Below, piece after piece: positions 56,422 to 63,325 of a stretch of 64,000 nt of DNA. The stretch spans positions 1,123,612 through 1,187,611 of the forward strand of contig NZ_CP043538.1 in the NCBI RefSeq assembly GCF_000364445.2. Reading direction: 5' to 3'. The notes beneath the pieces are model-generated. The model saw only the letters and a program-made list of their open reading frames with translations. It was not told the DNA's origin and searched no databases. Position 1 is the stretch's first letter; each line of letters begins with the position of its first letter. Made by a program: the position numbers and the translations under genes. Origin of the DNA: Methylobacterium mesophilicum SR1.6/6. GTDB lineage: Bacteria; Pseudomonadota; Alphaproteobacteria; Rhizobiales; Beijerinckiaceae.

Positions 56422-57600
56422 TCAGCCCTGCCCGCGCAGCCGCGCGAGCATCCGCTCCACATGGGCGACCGGCGTCTGTGGCGTGATCCCGTGGCCGAGG
56501 TTGAAGATGTGCGGCAGGCCGGCGGTCGCCGCCAGCACCGCGTCCACCGCGGCGTCGAGGGCCGCGCCGCCCGCGATCAGCGTGTCGGGATGCAGGTTCC
56601 CCTGCGTCACCGTCGTGGCTGGCACCGTCTGCCGCAGGGCCTTCAGGTCCACGCCCCAGTCGACGCCGACGGCGTCGGCGCCGGTCTCCGGGACGACCCG
56701 GGCATGGCCGTCGAGGCCCGAGCCGCGGGCGAACACGATGATCTTGGCTCCCGGCACCCGGGCACGGACCCCCGCCACCATCCGGGCGATCGGCTGCAGC
56801 GACCAGCGGGTGAGGGCGTCCGCCGCGGACGCGGCCGGCAGGGCGCTCTCGGCCACGTCGCCCACGGGCTCGACGCCGCCGCCGGAGGCCGGCACGGCGC
56901 GGGGGAGGGTGCCGGCGTGGGACTCGAAGATCTGCACCGCGTCGGCGCCGGCCTCGAGCTGGCGCACGAGGTACTCGGTCTGCACGGCGACGAGGCGGTC
57001 GATCAGGGTGTCGACCAGGGCGGTGTCGCCCTCGGCGAGCGCCCGCGCGGGGGCGAGGTCCGGCGTGCCGCGGCCGCCGATCATGTAGCTCGCCACCGTC
57101 CAGGGGGCGCCGCAGAAGCCGAGCAGCGTGGTCTCGCCCGGCAATTCCGCGCGCAGCCGCGTCACCGTCTCGAAGACCGGCGCGAGATGGGTCATCACCG
57201 CCGGGTCGCCGGCCTCGCGCAGGCGCGCGAACGCGTCCCGGCCGTCGAGCGGGTCGAGCCGGGGCCCCTCGCCCTCCACGAAGCGCACGTCCTGGCCGAG
57301 CGCGTGGGGGACGACCAGGATGTCGGAGAACAGGATCGCCGCGTCGAAGCCGAAGCGCCGGATCGGCTGGAGCGTCACCTCGACGGCGAAATCCGGGCTG
57401 TAGCAGAGGTCGAGGAACGAGCCGGCCTCCGCCCGGGTCGCCCGGTATTCCGGCAGGTAGCGCCCGGCCTGGCGCATCATCCAGGCGGGGGGCGGCCCGA
57501 TCGCCTCGCCCTCGAGGACCCGCAGCACCTTGCGCTCGGACGTCGTCCCCGACGTCGTCTGCCCGGGCTCGCGCTCCGTCCCCGTCATGGTCGCTCCCAT
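56422..57600 (-). CDS. hemE: Uroporphyrinogen decarboxylase HemE
   Basis: Cytosolic enzyme of about 392 residues that converts uroporphyrinogen III to coproporphyrinogen III. Landmarks are [20 protein letters not shown] (substrate arginines), [49 protein letters not shown], and the C-terminal [20 protein letters not shown]. Start ATG 57600 (GAGGG upstream) is preferred; ATG 57588 with GGGAG upstream is an alternative. An Ala-rich loop ([20 protein letters not shown]) is unusually long. Divergent from the PPDK regulator; the space between is the proposed origin. Confidence 0.95.
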   Translation of the reverse strand: MGATMTGTEREPGQTTSGTTSERKVLRVLEGEAIGPPPAWMMRQAGRYLPEYRATRAEAGSFLDLCYSPDFAVEVTLQPIRRFGFDAAILFSDILVVPHALGQDVRFVEGEGPRLDPLDGRDAFARLREAGDPAVMTHLAPVFETVTRLRAELPGETTLLGFCGAPWTVASYMIGGRGTPDLAPARALAEGDTALVDTLIDRLVAVQTEYLVRQLEAGADAVQIFESHAGTLPRAVPASGGGVEPVGDVAESALPAASAADALTRWSLQPIARMVAGVRARVPGAKIIVFARGSGLDGHARVVPETGADAVGVDWGVDLKALRQTVPATTVTQGNLHPDTLIAGGAALDAAVDAVLAATAGLPHIFNLGHGITPQTPVAHVERMLARLRGQG

Positions 57601-57777
57601 CCCGTATCCCTCACCCCGCATGCCCGTCGGCGGGCGTCCTGTCGAGTCGAGGCGCGCCGATCCCCACACAGGCCCCTTCGAAAAGATAAGAGAGACTCTT
57701 GGAGTCTGTTTTTTCTCTTGGAGGGCCGAATCTCGGGGGCACAAAAGCGTCCACAGGCGGTCCCCGGCGCCGCGCCG

Positions 57778-57792
57778 TTAACGGGGCTTTAA
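57778..57792. promoter_or_regulatory. CtrA full binding box in the candidate origin
   Basis: TTAA-CGGGGCT-TTAA is an exact TTAA-N7-TTAA match. In Caulobacter, CtrA bound to such boxes in the hemE/RP001 interval blocks replication in swarmer cells. Match seen directly; function by analogy. Confidence 0.7.
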
Positions 57793-57982
57793 AGGATTTC
57801 CTCCAACTTGCGAGAACCGGATGGTCCGACAGCAGCTTGGCAACGCTGAGTCGTGTACGGGCGCCGGATTCGCGGCCGATTCGTCCAGAGAGCCGGATTC
57901 CGCCTGTCCCGATCATCTGCCTGTGAACGGCGGAGTCGATAGCGCGCATCGGGATCGCGCTGGACCGGCCCGGCGGGGCATC

Positions 57983-57991
57983 CTATCCACA
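57983..57991 (+). promoter_or_regulatory. DnaA box (8 of 9)
   Basis: CTATCCACA differs from the consensus TTATCCACA only at the first base. It is the best DnaA-like box I see in the interval. Confidence 0.6.
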
Positions 57992-58087
57992 CTCATCGAC
58001 TCCCCTGGCGGCCGGCGGTGGACAACGTGGGCGCCGCGCGAGGCGACCGCACAGTCGGCCGAGAGGTCGACCGCAGAGGCGATCGGA

Positions 58088-58918
58088 ATGGGCCGCAGCT
58101 ACTTCCACCTCCACCTCGTCTCCGACTCCACCGGCGAGACGCTGATCAATGTCGGGCGCGCGGCCGCCGCCCAGTACGAGGGCGTGTCGGCGATCGAGCA
58201 CGTCTACCCGCTGGTGCGCTCGGCCGCGCAGCTCGACCGGGTGATCTCGGAGATCCGGGCCGCGCCGGGCCTCGTCCTGTACACGCTGGTGGGGGGCGAC
58301 CTCGGCGAGCGGCTGGAGGAGGTCGCCCGGGAGACCGGTTCGCCCTGCCTGTCGGTGCTGCGGCCGGTCCACGACCTGTTGCGCGCCTATCTGGGCGCCG
58401 AGACCACGGCGCGGCCCGGCGCCCAGCACATGCTGAACGCCGAGTACTTCAAGCGCATCGACGCGATGAACTTCACGCTGGCCCACGACGACGGCAACCT
58501 GCCGGACGATCTGGAGGAGGCCGACGTGATCCTGCTCGGCGTCAGCCGGACGTCGAAGACGCCGACCTCAATCTATCTCGCCAACCGGGGCCTCAAGACC
58601 ACCAACCTGCCGCTGGTGCCGGGCATGCCGCTGCCACCGGCGATCGAGCGGGCGCGCAAGCCCCTCGTGGTCGGCCTGTTCGCCTCGCCGGAGCGCATCG
58701 TGCAGATCCGGCAGAACCGGCTGTCGAGCCTCAACGCCGACGAATCGTCCCTCTACGTCGACCGCTCGGCGGTGGCGGACGAGATCACCGCCTCCCGCCG
58801 GCTGTTCGTCAAGAACCGCTGGCCGACGATCGACGTGACCCGCCGCTCCATCGAGGAGACGGCAGCGGCGATCGTCGATCTCTACCGGGACCACCGCCTG
58901 AAGTTCATCGCGGATTGA
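58088..58918 (+). CDS. ppsR: PEP synthase/PPDK regulatory protein (DUF299, RP001 homologue)
   Basis: Bifunctional kinase/phosphorylase of 276 residues that inactivates and reactivates phosphoenolpyruvate synthase or pyruvate phosphate dikinase. Landmarks are [20 protein letters not shown] at the start, [40 protein letters not shown], and the P-loop [19 protein letters not shown] at about residues 150-170. The C-terminal part has [17 protein letters not shown] and [19 protein letters not shown] 58088 was chosen because [16 protein letters not shown] is the family start. Homologues of this gene (RP001 type) form one side of the alphaproteobacterial origin. Confidence 0.92.
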   Translation: MGRSYFHLHLVSDSTGETLINVGRAAAAQYEGVSAIEHVYPLVRSAAQLDRVISEIRAAPGLVLYTLVGGDLGERLEEVARETGSPCLSVLRPVHDLLRAYLGAETTARPGAQHMLNAEYFKRIDAMNFTLAHDDGNLPDDLEEADVILLGVSRTSKTPTSIYLANRGLKTTNLPLVPGMPLPPAIERARKPLVVGLFASPERIVQIRQNRLSSLNADESSLYVDRSAVADEITASRRLFVKNRWPTIDVTRRSIEETAAAIVDLYRDHRLKFIAD

Positions 58919-58924
58919 AACCGG

Positions 58925-59030
58925 GTTCCCAAAGGGCAAGCTCTTTGGCGGGGTTCAGGGGCGGAGCCCCTGAATGACCAGGGCTCCGCCCTGGCCCCGC
59001 GGAAGGTCTCGACCTTTCGAAACCAGGACT
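58925..59030. repeat. Dispersed intergenic repeat, copy 2
   Basis: Contains GGGCAAGCTCTTTGGCGGGG, AGGGGCGGAGCCCCTGAATG, CCAGGGCTCCGCCCTGGC and TCTCGACCTTTCGAAACCAG. In reverse orientation it corresponds to 39875-39995 (shared CCTGGTTTC-AAAGGTC end and the GGCGGAGCCC-type hairpins). It lies in a convergent gap and may serve as a bidirectional terminator. Confidence 0.6.
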
Positions 59031-59032
59031 TC

Positions 59033-59422
59033 TCAGCCCCCGCTCAGGACCGCCCGGACCAGGGCGAGGCCGGCCACCAGCCCGATCAGCCCGGCCCCCA
59101 CCGAGGCCACCACGTAGAGCGCGGCCGCCGCCGTCTCGCCCCGATGGTACAGGCTGACCGCGTCGAGCGAGAAGGTCGAGAAGGTGGTGAAGCCGCCGAG
59201 CACCCCGGTGGTCAGGAGCAGCCGGGCCGGATGTCCGGCCGCGCCCCGCAGGGCGAATCCCTCGGCCAGCACGCCCATCAGGAACGAGCCCAGCACGTTG
59301 ATGATCAGCGTGGCCAGCGGGAAGCCGAGGCCCGGCAGGAGCCGGGCCACCGCGACGTTGACCCCGTGGCGGGCTCCGCCGCCGAGCCCGGCCCCGAGGA
59401 TGACGATGAGGGTGTTGATCAT
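59033..59422 (-). CDS. crcB: Fluoride channel CrcB/Fluc
   Basis: Small four-helix membrane protein of 129 residues that exports fluoride as a dual-topology dimer. Landmarks are LGAGLGGGARHGVNVAVARL, the pore asparagine in LIINVLGSFLMGVLAEGFAL, and the phenylalanine box TTGVLGGFTTFSTFSLDAVS. The last helix is VGAGLIGLVAGLALVRAVL. Start ATG 59422. A fluoride riboswitch lies 91 bases upstream, which confirms the assignment and shows how the gene is controlled. Confidence 0.95.
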   Translation of the reverse strand: MINTLIVILGAGLGGGARHGVNVAVARLLPGLGFPLATLIINVLGSFLMGVLAEGFALRGAAGHPARLLLTTGVLGGFTTFSTFSLDAVSLYHRGETAAAALYVVASVGAGLIGLVAGLALVRAVLSGG

Positions 59423-59512
59423 GCCTGCCCTTCCTGTTCGGTCGGGCGGCCCCGTCACGTCGCGGCTTCGGCGCACGGCCCCACCGCGGACGGCGAGAGG
59501 CGCGCCCGTGCG

Positions 59513-59575
59513 GTAGGAGCCATCAGCCCGGCGCGGGAGGCCGGGCGGTTGTCGGGGAGCTCCATCCCCATCGCG
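59513..59575 (-). ncRNA. Fluoride riboswitch (crcB motif)
   Basis: On the minus strand the sequence reads GATGGGGATGGAGCTCCCC, then GACAACCGCC, a GGC-rich hairpin, and GCTGATGGCTCCTAC. This is the conserved core of the fluoride riboswitch (GATGG...CTCC, AACCGC, CTGATGRCTCCTAC). It lies in the crcB leader and should turn on expression when fluoride binds. Boundaries are approximate. Confidence 0.88.
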
Positions 59576-59644
59576 GACAGGCTTAGCGCAGGAGACCGGG
59601 CAGGGGAATCCGGTTTTCCGGGCCCCGCACGCCGCCCCGCCGCG

Positions 59645-60154
59645 TCAGCGCGCGTAGGCGAAGTGGCTGCGCTGCTCGATCTGGGCGGCGTAGAAATCCT
59701 CGACGACCTCGCGGACCACCTCGGCCAGCTCGTCGCCCCGGTGCTCGTCGAGCTGGATGTCGCTGCCGACGGTCCGGCCGACGGAGCAGCTCGCGGCGCC
59801 GGGCACGAGGCGCTCGTTGTAGCGCTGGTTCAGGCCCGAGACCGAGATGTAGTTGCTGCCGCCGAGTTCGGGCCCGTACTTGATCTTGATCTTCTGCTCC
59901 GAGTCGGTGCCGCGCAGCTGCGCGCAGAGACTGATGAAGTTGTCCTGATCAATCTTGGCCTCGAGGCCGGTGATGCTGCCGTGGACGTTGTCCTCCTCGT
60001 TGAGGACCTCGGCCATGAGGTTCAGGACGCCCACGACCGGCTCCAGCGCCCGCGCGCCGTCCGCCAGAAGCTTCATGCGGAAGTCGTTGCTGCGGGCATC
60101 GGCCTCCTGCAGCCGCGCGCGGAACCTGTCCTTGATCTCGTTCGCGCGTGCCAT
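59645..60154 (-). CDS. Conserved-looking protein of unknown function
   Basis: Soluble protein of 169 residues. An N-terminal helix (ARANEIKDRFRARLQEADAR, then SNDFRMKLLADGARALEPVV, LNLMAEVLNEEDNVHG) may form a coiled coil. A compact part follows with DQDNFISLCAQLRGTDSEQK, KIKYGPELGGSNYISVSGLN and VREVVEDFYAAQIEQRSHFA. One Cys pair region (AASCSVGRTVGSDIQL). No signal peptide and no membrane segment. I do not recognise the family. It has its own AT-rich upstream region (60180-60344). Confidence 0.7.
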   Translation of the reverse strand: MARANEIKDRFRARLQEADARSNDFRMKLLADGARALEPVVGVLNLMAEVLNEEDNVHGSITGLEAKIDQDNFISLCAQLRGTDSEQKIKIKYGPELGGSNYISVSGLNQRYNERLVPGAASCSVGRTVGSDIQLDEHRGDELAEVVREVVEDFYAAQIEQRSHFAYAR

Positions 60155-60344
60155 CGCGCTCCTCCCTGGTGGTTCGGCCCGATGCTTTGGCTCGGACACT
60201 GGGAGACTACGAAGACAATTCAGATGATGCAAGATCGTGCAAAATATTGATGCTTGCTCAGATCTTGAGCCGTTGCACAGGAATAATACTTGCTCACGAA
60301 CTGTGCAGCGGCGGATCGATCGTGCCGGGTGCGCTGCGGTGCGC

Positions 60345-60779
60345 TTACTTGAGGAGCTGCAGCAGGCTCCGTCCGGCCGGGGTCTTGAGCTCCTTGGCGT
60401 CGAGGGTGCCGTCGTTGTCGGGATCGGCCGCCTTGAAGCGCTGCTCGACCAGCGCAAGGTATTCCTTGCGGTCGAGGGTACCGTCGGCATCCGTGTCGGC
60501 GGCCTTCAGCTCCTTCTTGCTGACGCGGCCCTTCAGCTCCTTGGCGTCGACGGTACCGTCTTTGTCTTTCTCGGCGCCGTCGAAGACCTTTCCGGCCGCG
60601 GCCTGCGCCTCGGCCAGATCGATCGAGCCGTCGTGGTCGGTGTCGACCATCTTCAGCGTGCGCTCGGTGCCGGCGGACCGGGCGAGAGCCGGGGCGGAGA
60701 GCGCGGCCGGCAGGACGAGGATGGCGAGGGTCGCTGCGAGCGTCGCGGCGCGGGCGGGGCGGTGCAGGGTCGCGGGCAT
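60345..60779 (-). CDS. Secreted EF-hand calcium-binding protein
   Basis: Protein of 144 residues with a signal peptide (AATLAATLAILVLPAALSAP, cut near ALA). Four EF-hand loops are visible: DTDHDGSIDLAE, DKDKDGTVDAKE (shifted form with EKDKDGTV), DTDADGTLDRKE and DPDNDGTLDAKE. They are arranged as two pairs. It is probably periplasmic and calcium-binding; such small EF-hand proteins are frequent in methylotrophs. No operon partner is evident. Confidence 0.88.
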   Translation of the reverse strand: MPATLHRPARAATLAATLAILVLPAALSAPALARSAGTERTLKMVDTDHDGSIDLAEAQAAAGKVFDGAEKDKDGTVDAKELKGRVSKKELKAADTDADGTLDRKEYLALVEQRFKAADPDNDGTLDAKELKTPAGRSLLQLLK

Positions 60780-60895
60780 GGACTGGAACCTCCGGTGGCG
60801 ATCAGCGCCGGCAGCCCAAGCCGTCACGGCTCCGGCCGTTCCCGAAGGCGCCTTCACAAGGCGACGATCAGAAGCCGGCCATCACGGGCCGACGT

Positions 60896-62179
60896 TCAGC
60901 GGGCCGGACCATCCAGCGGCATCAGCCGGTCCGGACCGGCCGCGGCGGCGACCGTCTCGGGACGCGACAGGGCGCGGGCGAGGGCCGGCAGGTCCGGCGC
61001 CGCCGCGCCCGCGGCTCCGAAGACCGACCGGTCGAGGGCCGCGAAGGCTGCCGCGAGGTCGGGCCGCGCCCGCCAGATCCGGGCGAGGTCCGGCGCCTCC
61101 CGCATCGCCCCGTCGAGCGCCGCGCGGAACCCGGCCGGATCGCCGGCCTGGGCCGCCGCGTGGAGCGCCCGGCGGGCCGGAGCCGACAGGCGCAAGGCGG
61201 GCCGGCCGAGGCCGAAGCCGATCAGCGCCAGCCCCAGCCCGAAGGCGGCGAGCGCCGCGGCGGCGACCACGAGGGGCGAGGGGATCGATGGCGGCGCCCG
61301 GTCGGTCTCGCGGTCGGGCAGGCCGCCGCCGATCTGACGGGCCGGGATCTCGGTCTCGCGCAGGGTGCGGGTGCTGGTGTCGAACCACGGGATCGCGATG
61401 GCGTCGAGGGGGATGATCTCCGGGACGCCGGGCTTCACGTCCCATTGGTAGGTGGCGCGGGCCACGGGACCCGAGGGCGTCAGCAGGGTCTCGCGGGTGA
61501 CGGGCCCCGCGAAGGTGATGATGCCGCGGGTGCGCATCACCGGCCGGGGCGGCAGGCCCTCGGCGATCATGCCCTGGGCCTCCAGGGTGACGATCCGCCG
61601 GGTGGTCTCGCCGACCTTGATGGTCTCGGGATCGGGGCTCCAGGAATCGGTGATGGCGACGTCCTTGGCCGGCAGCCACCAGGGCTCCTTGGCGTCGGGG
61701 CCGCCCGTGGGGTCGGTCCATTGCGCGACCGGGAAGGGGATCGGCTTCGAGCGGACCTCGACGATGCGCCGCTCGCCGACATCGTTGATCGTCAGCTTGT
61801 GGGTGAAGGGCTCGATGGTGAACTGACCGGCATGGTGCGGGAAGATCGCCACGGTGCGGTCGAACGCGATGGCGCTCTGGCCGTCGGGGAGCTTCGCCTT
61901 GCTCCAGTGGTCCCGGCCGAGCTGCGTCCACGAGAAGTTGGCGAGCGAGGGCTGCACCACCTCCTCCAGCAGGATCGGCTGCTTGTAGACCCCGTGGATC
62001 TTCAGCAGCACCATCTCGCGGGGGAAGGGCGCGCTGTTGCCATTCAGCTCCGCGGTGACCGTGAGGGTGAGGTCGCCCGGCTCGATCTCGGCCTGGGCGG
62101 GGAGGGGGGCGAGGACGAGGAACAGGGCGAGGCGCCACGCGTGCGTCCCCCTCCGCTGCGCGAGGGCTCCGATAATCAC
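60896..62179 (-). CDS. batD: BatD-like protein (aerotolerance operon)
   Basis: Envelope protein of about 427 residues. The signal peptide (WRLALFLVLAPLPAQAEIEP) is followed by the BatD-type Ig-like part: LTLTVTAELNGNSAPFPREM, LLKIHGVYKQPILLEEVVQP, FTIEPFTHKLTINDVGERRI and GETTRRIVTLEAQGMIAEGL. A single membrane helix near residue 315-335 (VVAAAALAAFGLGLALIGFG) and a cytoplasmic tail complete it. The GTG start 62179 was chosen because sequence upstream in frame is the palindromic repeat. Third gene of a bat operon (batB, batC, batD in transcription order). Confidence 0.82.
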   Translation of the reverse strand: MIIGALAQRRGTHAWRLALFLVLAPLPAQAEIEPGDLTLTVTAELNGNSAPFPREMVLLKIHGVYKQPILLEEVVQPSLANFSWTQLGRDHWSKAKLPDGQSAIAFDRTVAIFPHHAGQFTIEPFTHKLTINDVGERRIVEVRSKPIPFPVAQWTDPTGGPDAKEPWWLPAKDVAITDSWSPDPETIKVGETTRRIVTLEAQGMIAEGLPPRPVMRTRGIITFAGPVTRETLLTPSGPVARATYQWDVKPGVPEIIPLDAIAIPWFDTSTRTLRETEIPARQIGGGLPDRETDRAPPSIPSPLVVAAAALAAFGLGLALIGFGLGRPALRLSAPARRALHAAAQAGDPAGFRAALDGAMREAPDLARIWRARPDLAAAFAALDRSVFGAAGAAAPDLPALARALSRPETVAAAAGPDRLMPLDGPAR

Positions 62180-62196
62180 GCGTCGTCGGCCGCCGG

Positions 62197-62343
62197 GCTC
62201 TCTCCTCCCCTGGCGATCCCGGGCTTGCCCGGGATCGCTCGAGCTTGCGGGGAGGGGTTGGAGGTGGGGGTGGTGCAGACGGCACCGCTGCGCTCGATCC
62301 TGGGCCACCCCCACCCCTGACCCCTCCCCGCAAGGGGGAGGGG
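62197..62343. repeat. Palindromic repeat with nested hairpin insertion
   Basis: Same family as 1051-1165: CTCTCCTCCCC arm, TTGCGGGGAGGGGTTGGAGG, GTGGGGGTGG, an internal loop, then CCACCCCCACCCCTGACCCC and TCCCCGCAAGGGGGAGGGG. In this copy an extra perfect hairpin (GCGATCCCGGGC-TT-GCCCGGGATCGC, 62212-62238) is inserted in the left arm. The central loop has the reverse orientation relative to the 1051 copy. It lies between batC and batD. Confidence 0.75.
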
Positions 62344-62391
62344 ATGGGCGCATCTCGGCAAGGGTACGCCGACTCGATACCCCGAAAAACA

Positions 62392-63312
62392 TCACCACGG
62401 GTTGCTCCCGGCGGGAATCGCGGTGCCGGCCTCGACCCGGCGGGTCTGCTCGGCGCGCAGGCGCAGCTTGAGGTACCGGCCCGGATCGTCCGGCAGGGTC
62501 TGGAGCCAGAGCCGGTCCGGGCGGATCTCGTGCGCCTCGAAGCTCTTGGTCACCCGGCGGACCTCGCGCTCGGGCGCCTCGGCCACCATGGCGGAGCCGC
62601 CGCCGGTCCGGCCGCGGCCGGCCGCGTCGCCCGCGGAGCCGCGGGCCTGGCCCTTGCCGGCGTCGATCGACTGCTGCTCGGCCTTGCCGCGGCGGGCGAC
62701 CTTGCTGTTGCCCGGCAGTGAGGCGCTGGCGTTCGACTCCTTGTTGCCGGCGAGCCCCTCGCCGCTGGAGGCGGCGTTGATGTCGTTGTTCTGGTCCTGG
62801 TTGGCGGTGTTGTTGTAGCGGGCGCCGTACTGGGCAGTGCCGTTGGCGATGCCGCCGCCGGGACCGCGGTCGATCACCTCGGCCCGCATCCGGGCGATGA
62901 GCGAGCGGTTGGCCTGGGCGTCGGCGTCGCGGGGGTTGAAGCGCAGGGCCTCGTCGTAGGCGGCCAGCGCCCCGTCGAGGTCCCCGGCCCTGGCGAGCGC
63001 GTTGCCGAGGTTGTAGCTCGCGCGGCGGCCGCCGGCGCGGAACAGCGCGATCGCCGCGTCGTAGCGGCCGGCCTCGTAGAGCGCGGCGGCGCGCCAGGCC
63101 GGGTCGATGAAGACGTCGGCCGCGAGGCCCGGCAGGCCGAGACCCATGAGCAGGCGCCCGAAGCCGGTGCGGGGCTGCGAGACGGCGAGCAGCGCCAGGA
63201 GGCCGACGCCGGCGAGCGCCAGGCCGGCGATGCGGGCGCGGCGCCGCCAGCGCGGCGGCAGGCCGGCCCGGAGCGGGACGGCGAAGCCCGTATCGGGAAG
63301 GGTCAGCCGCAT
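62392..63312 (-). CDS. batC: BatC-like TPR membrane protein
   Basis: Protein of 306 residues with an N-terminal membrane helix (RIAGLALAGVGLLALLAVSQ) followed by TPR-type repeats at about residues 70-130. These are YEAGRYDAAIALFRAGGRRA, SYNLGNALARAGDLDGALAA and YDEALRFNPRDADAQANRSL. A long Asn/Gln/Ser/Gly-rich region (about 155-240, NNTANQDQNNDINAASS) links to a conserved end (VRRVTKSFEAHEIRPDRLWL, QTLPDDPGRYLKLRLRAEQT). Start ATG 63312 follows AGGAG. It lies between batB and batD. Confidence 0.82.
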   Translation of the reverse strand: MRLTLPDTGFAVPLRAGLPPRWRRRARIAGLALAGVGLLALLAVSQPRTGFGRLLMGLGLPGLAADVFIDPAWRAAALYEAGRYDAAIALFRAGGRRASYNLGNALARAGDLDGALAAYDEALRFNPRDADAQANRSLIARMRAEVIDRGPGGGIANGTAQYGARYNNTANQDQNNDINAASSGEGLAGNKESNASASLPGNSKVARRGKAEQQSIDAGKGQARGSAGDAAGRGRTGGGSAMVAEAPEREVRRVTKSFEAHEIRPDRLWLQTLPDDPGRYLKLRLRAEQTRRVEAGTAIPAGSNPW

Positions 63313-63325
63313 CACGCGCTCCTCA

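Larger units (their letters stand above)
57601..58087. other. oriC: Candidate chromosomal replication origin (oriC)
   Basis: 487 bases between the divergent hemE and DUF299 (RP001-type) genes, the position of the Caulobacter and Rickettsia origins. Seen in the sequence: a full CtrA box (57778-57792); a DnaA-like box CTATCCACA (57983-57991, 8 of 9 to TTATCCACA); a weaker one GGTGGACAA (58017-58025); and TCCCCACA (57661-57668), like Caulobacter W-boxes. There is an AT-rich tract (about 57680-57718) and ten GANTC sites (57644, 57694, 57702, 57728, 57848, 57867, 57878, 57896, 57933, 57998). I see no good IHF site. Origin function is inferred from synteny and motif content. Confidence 0.78.

Noticed and set aside
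57747..57755. GCGTCCACA as a DnaA box in the origin interval
   Set aside because: Only 6 of 9 bases match TTATCCACA; too weak to list as a site on its own.
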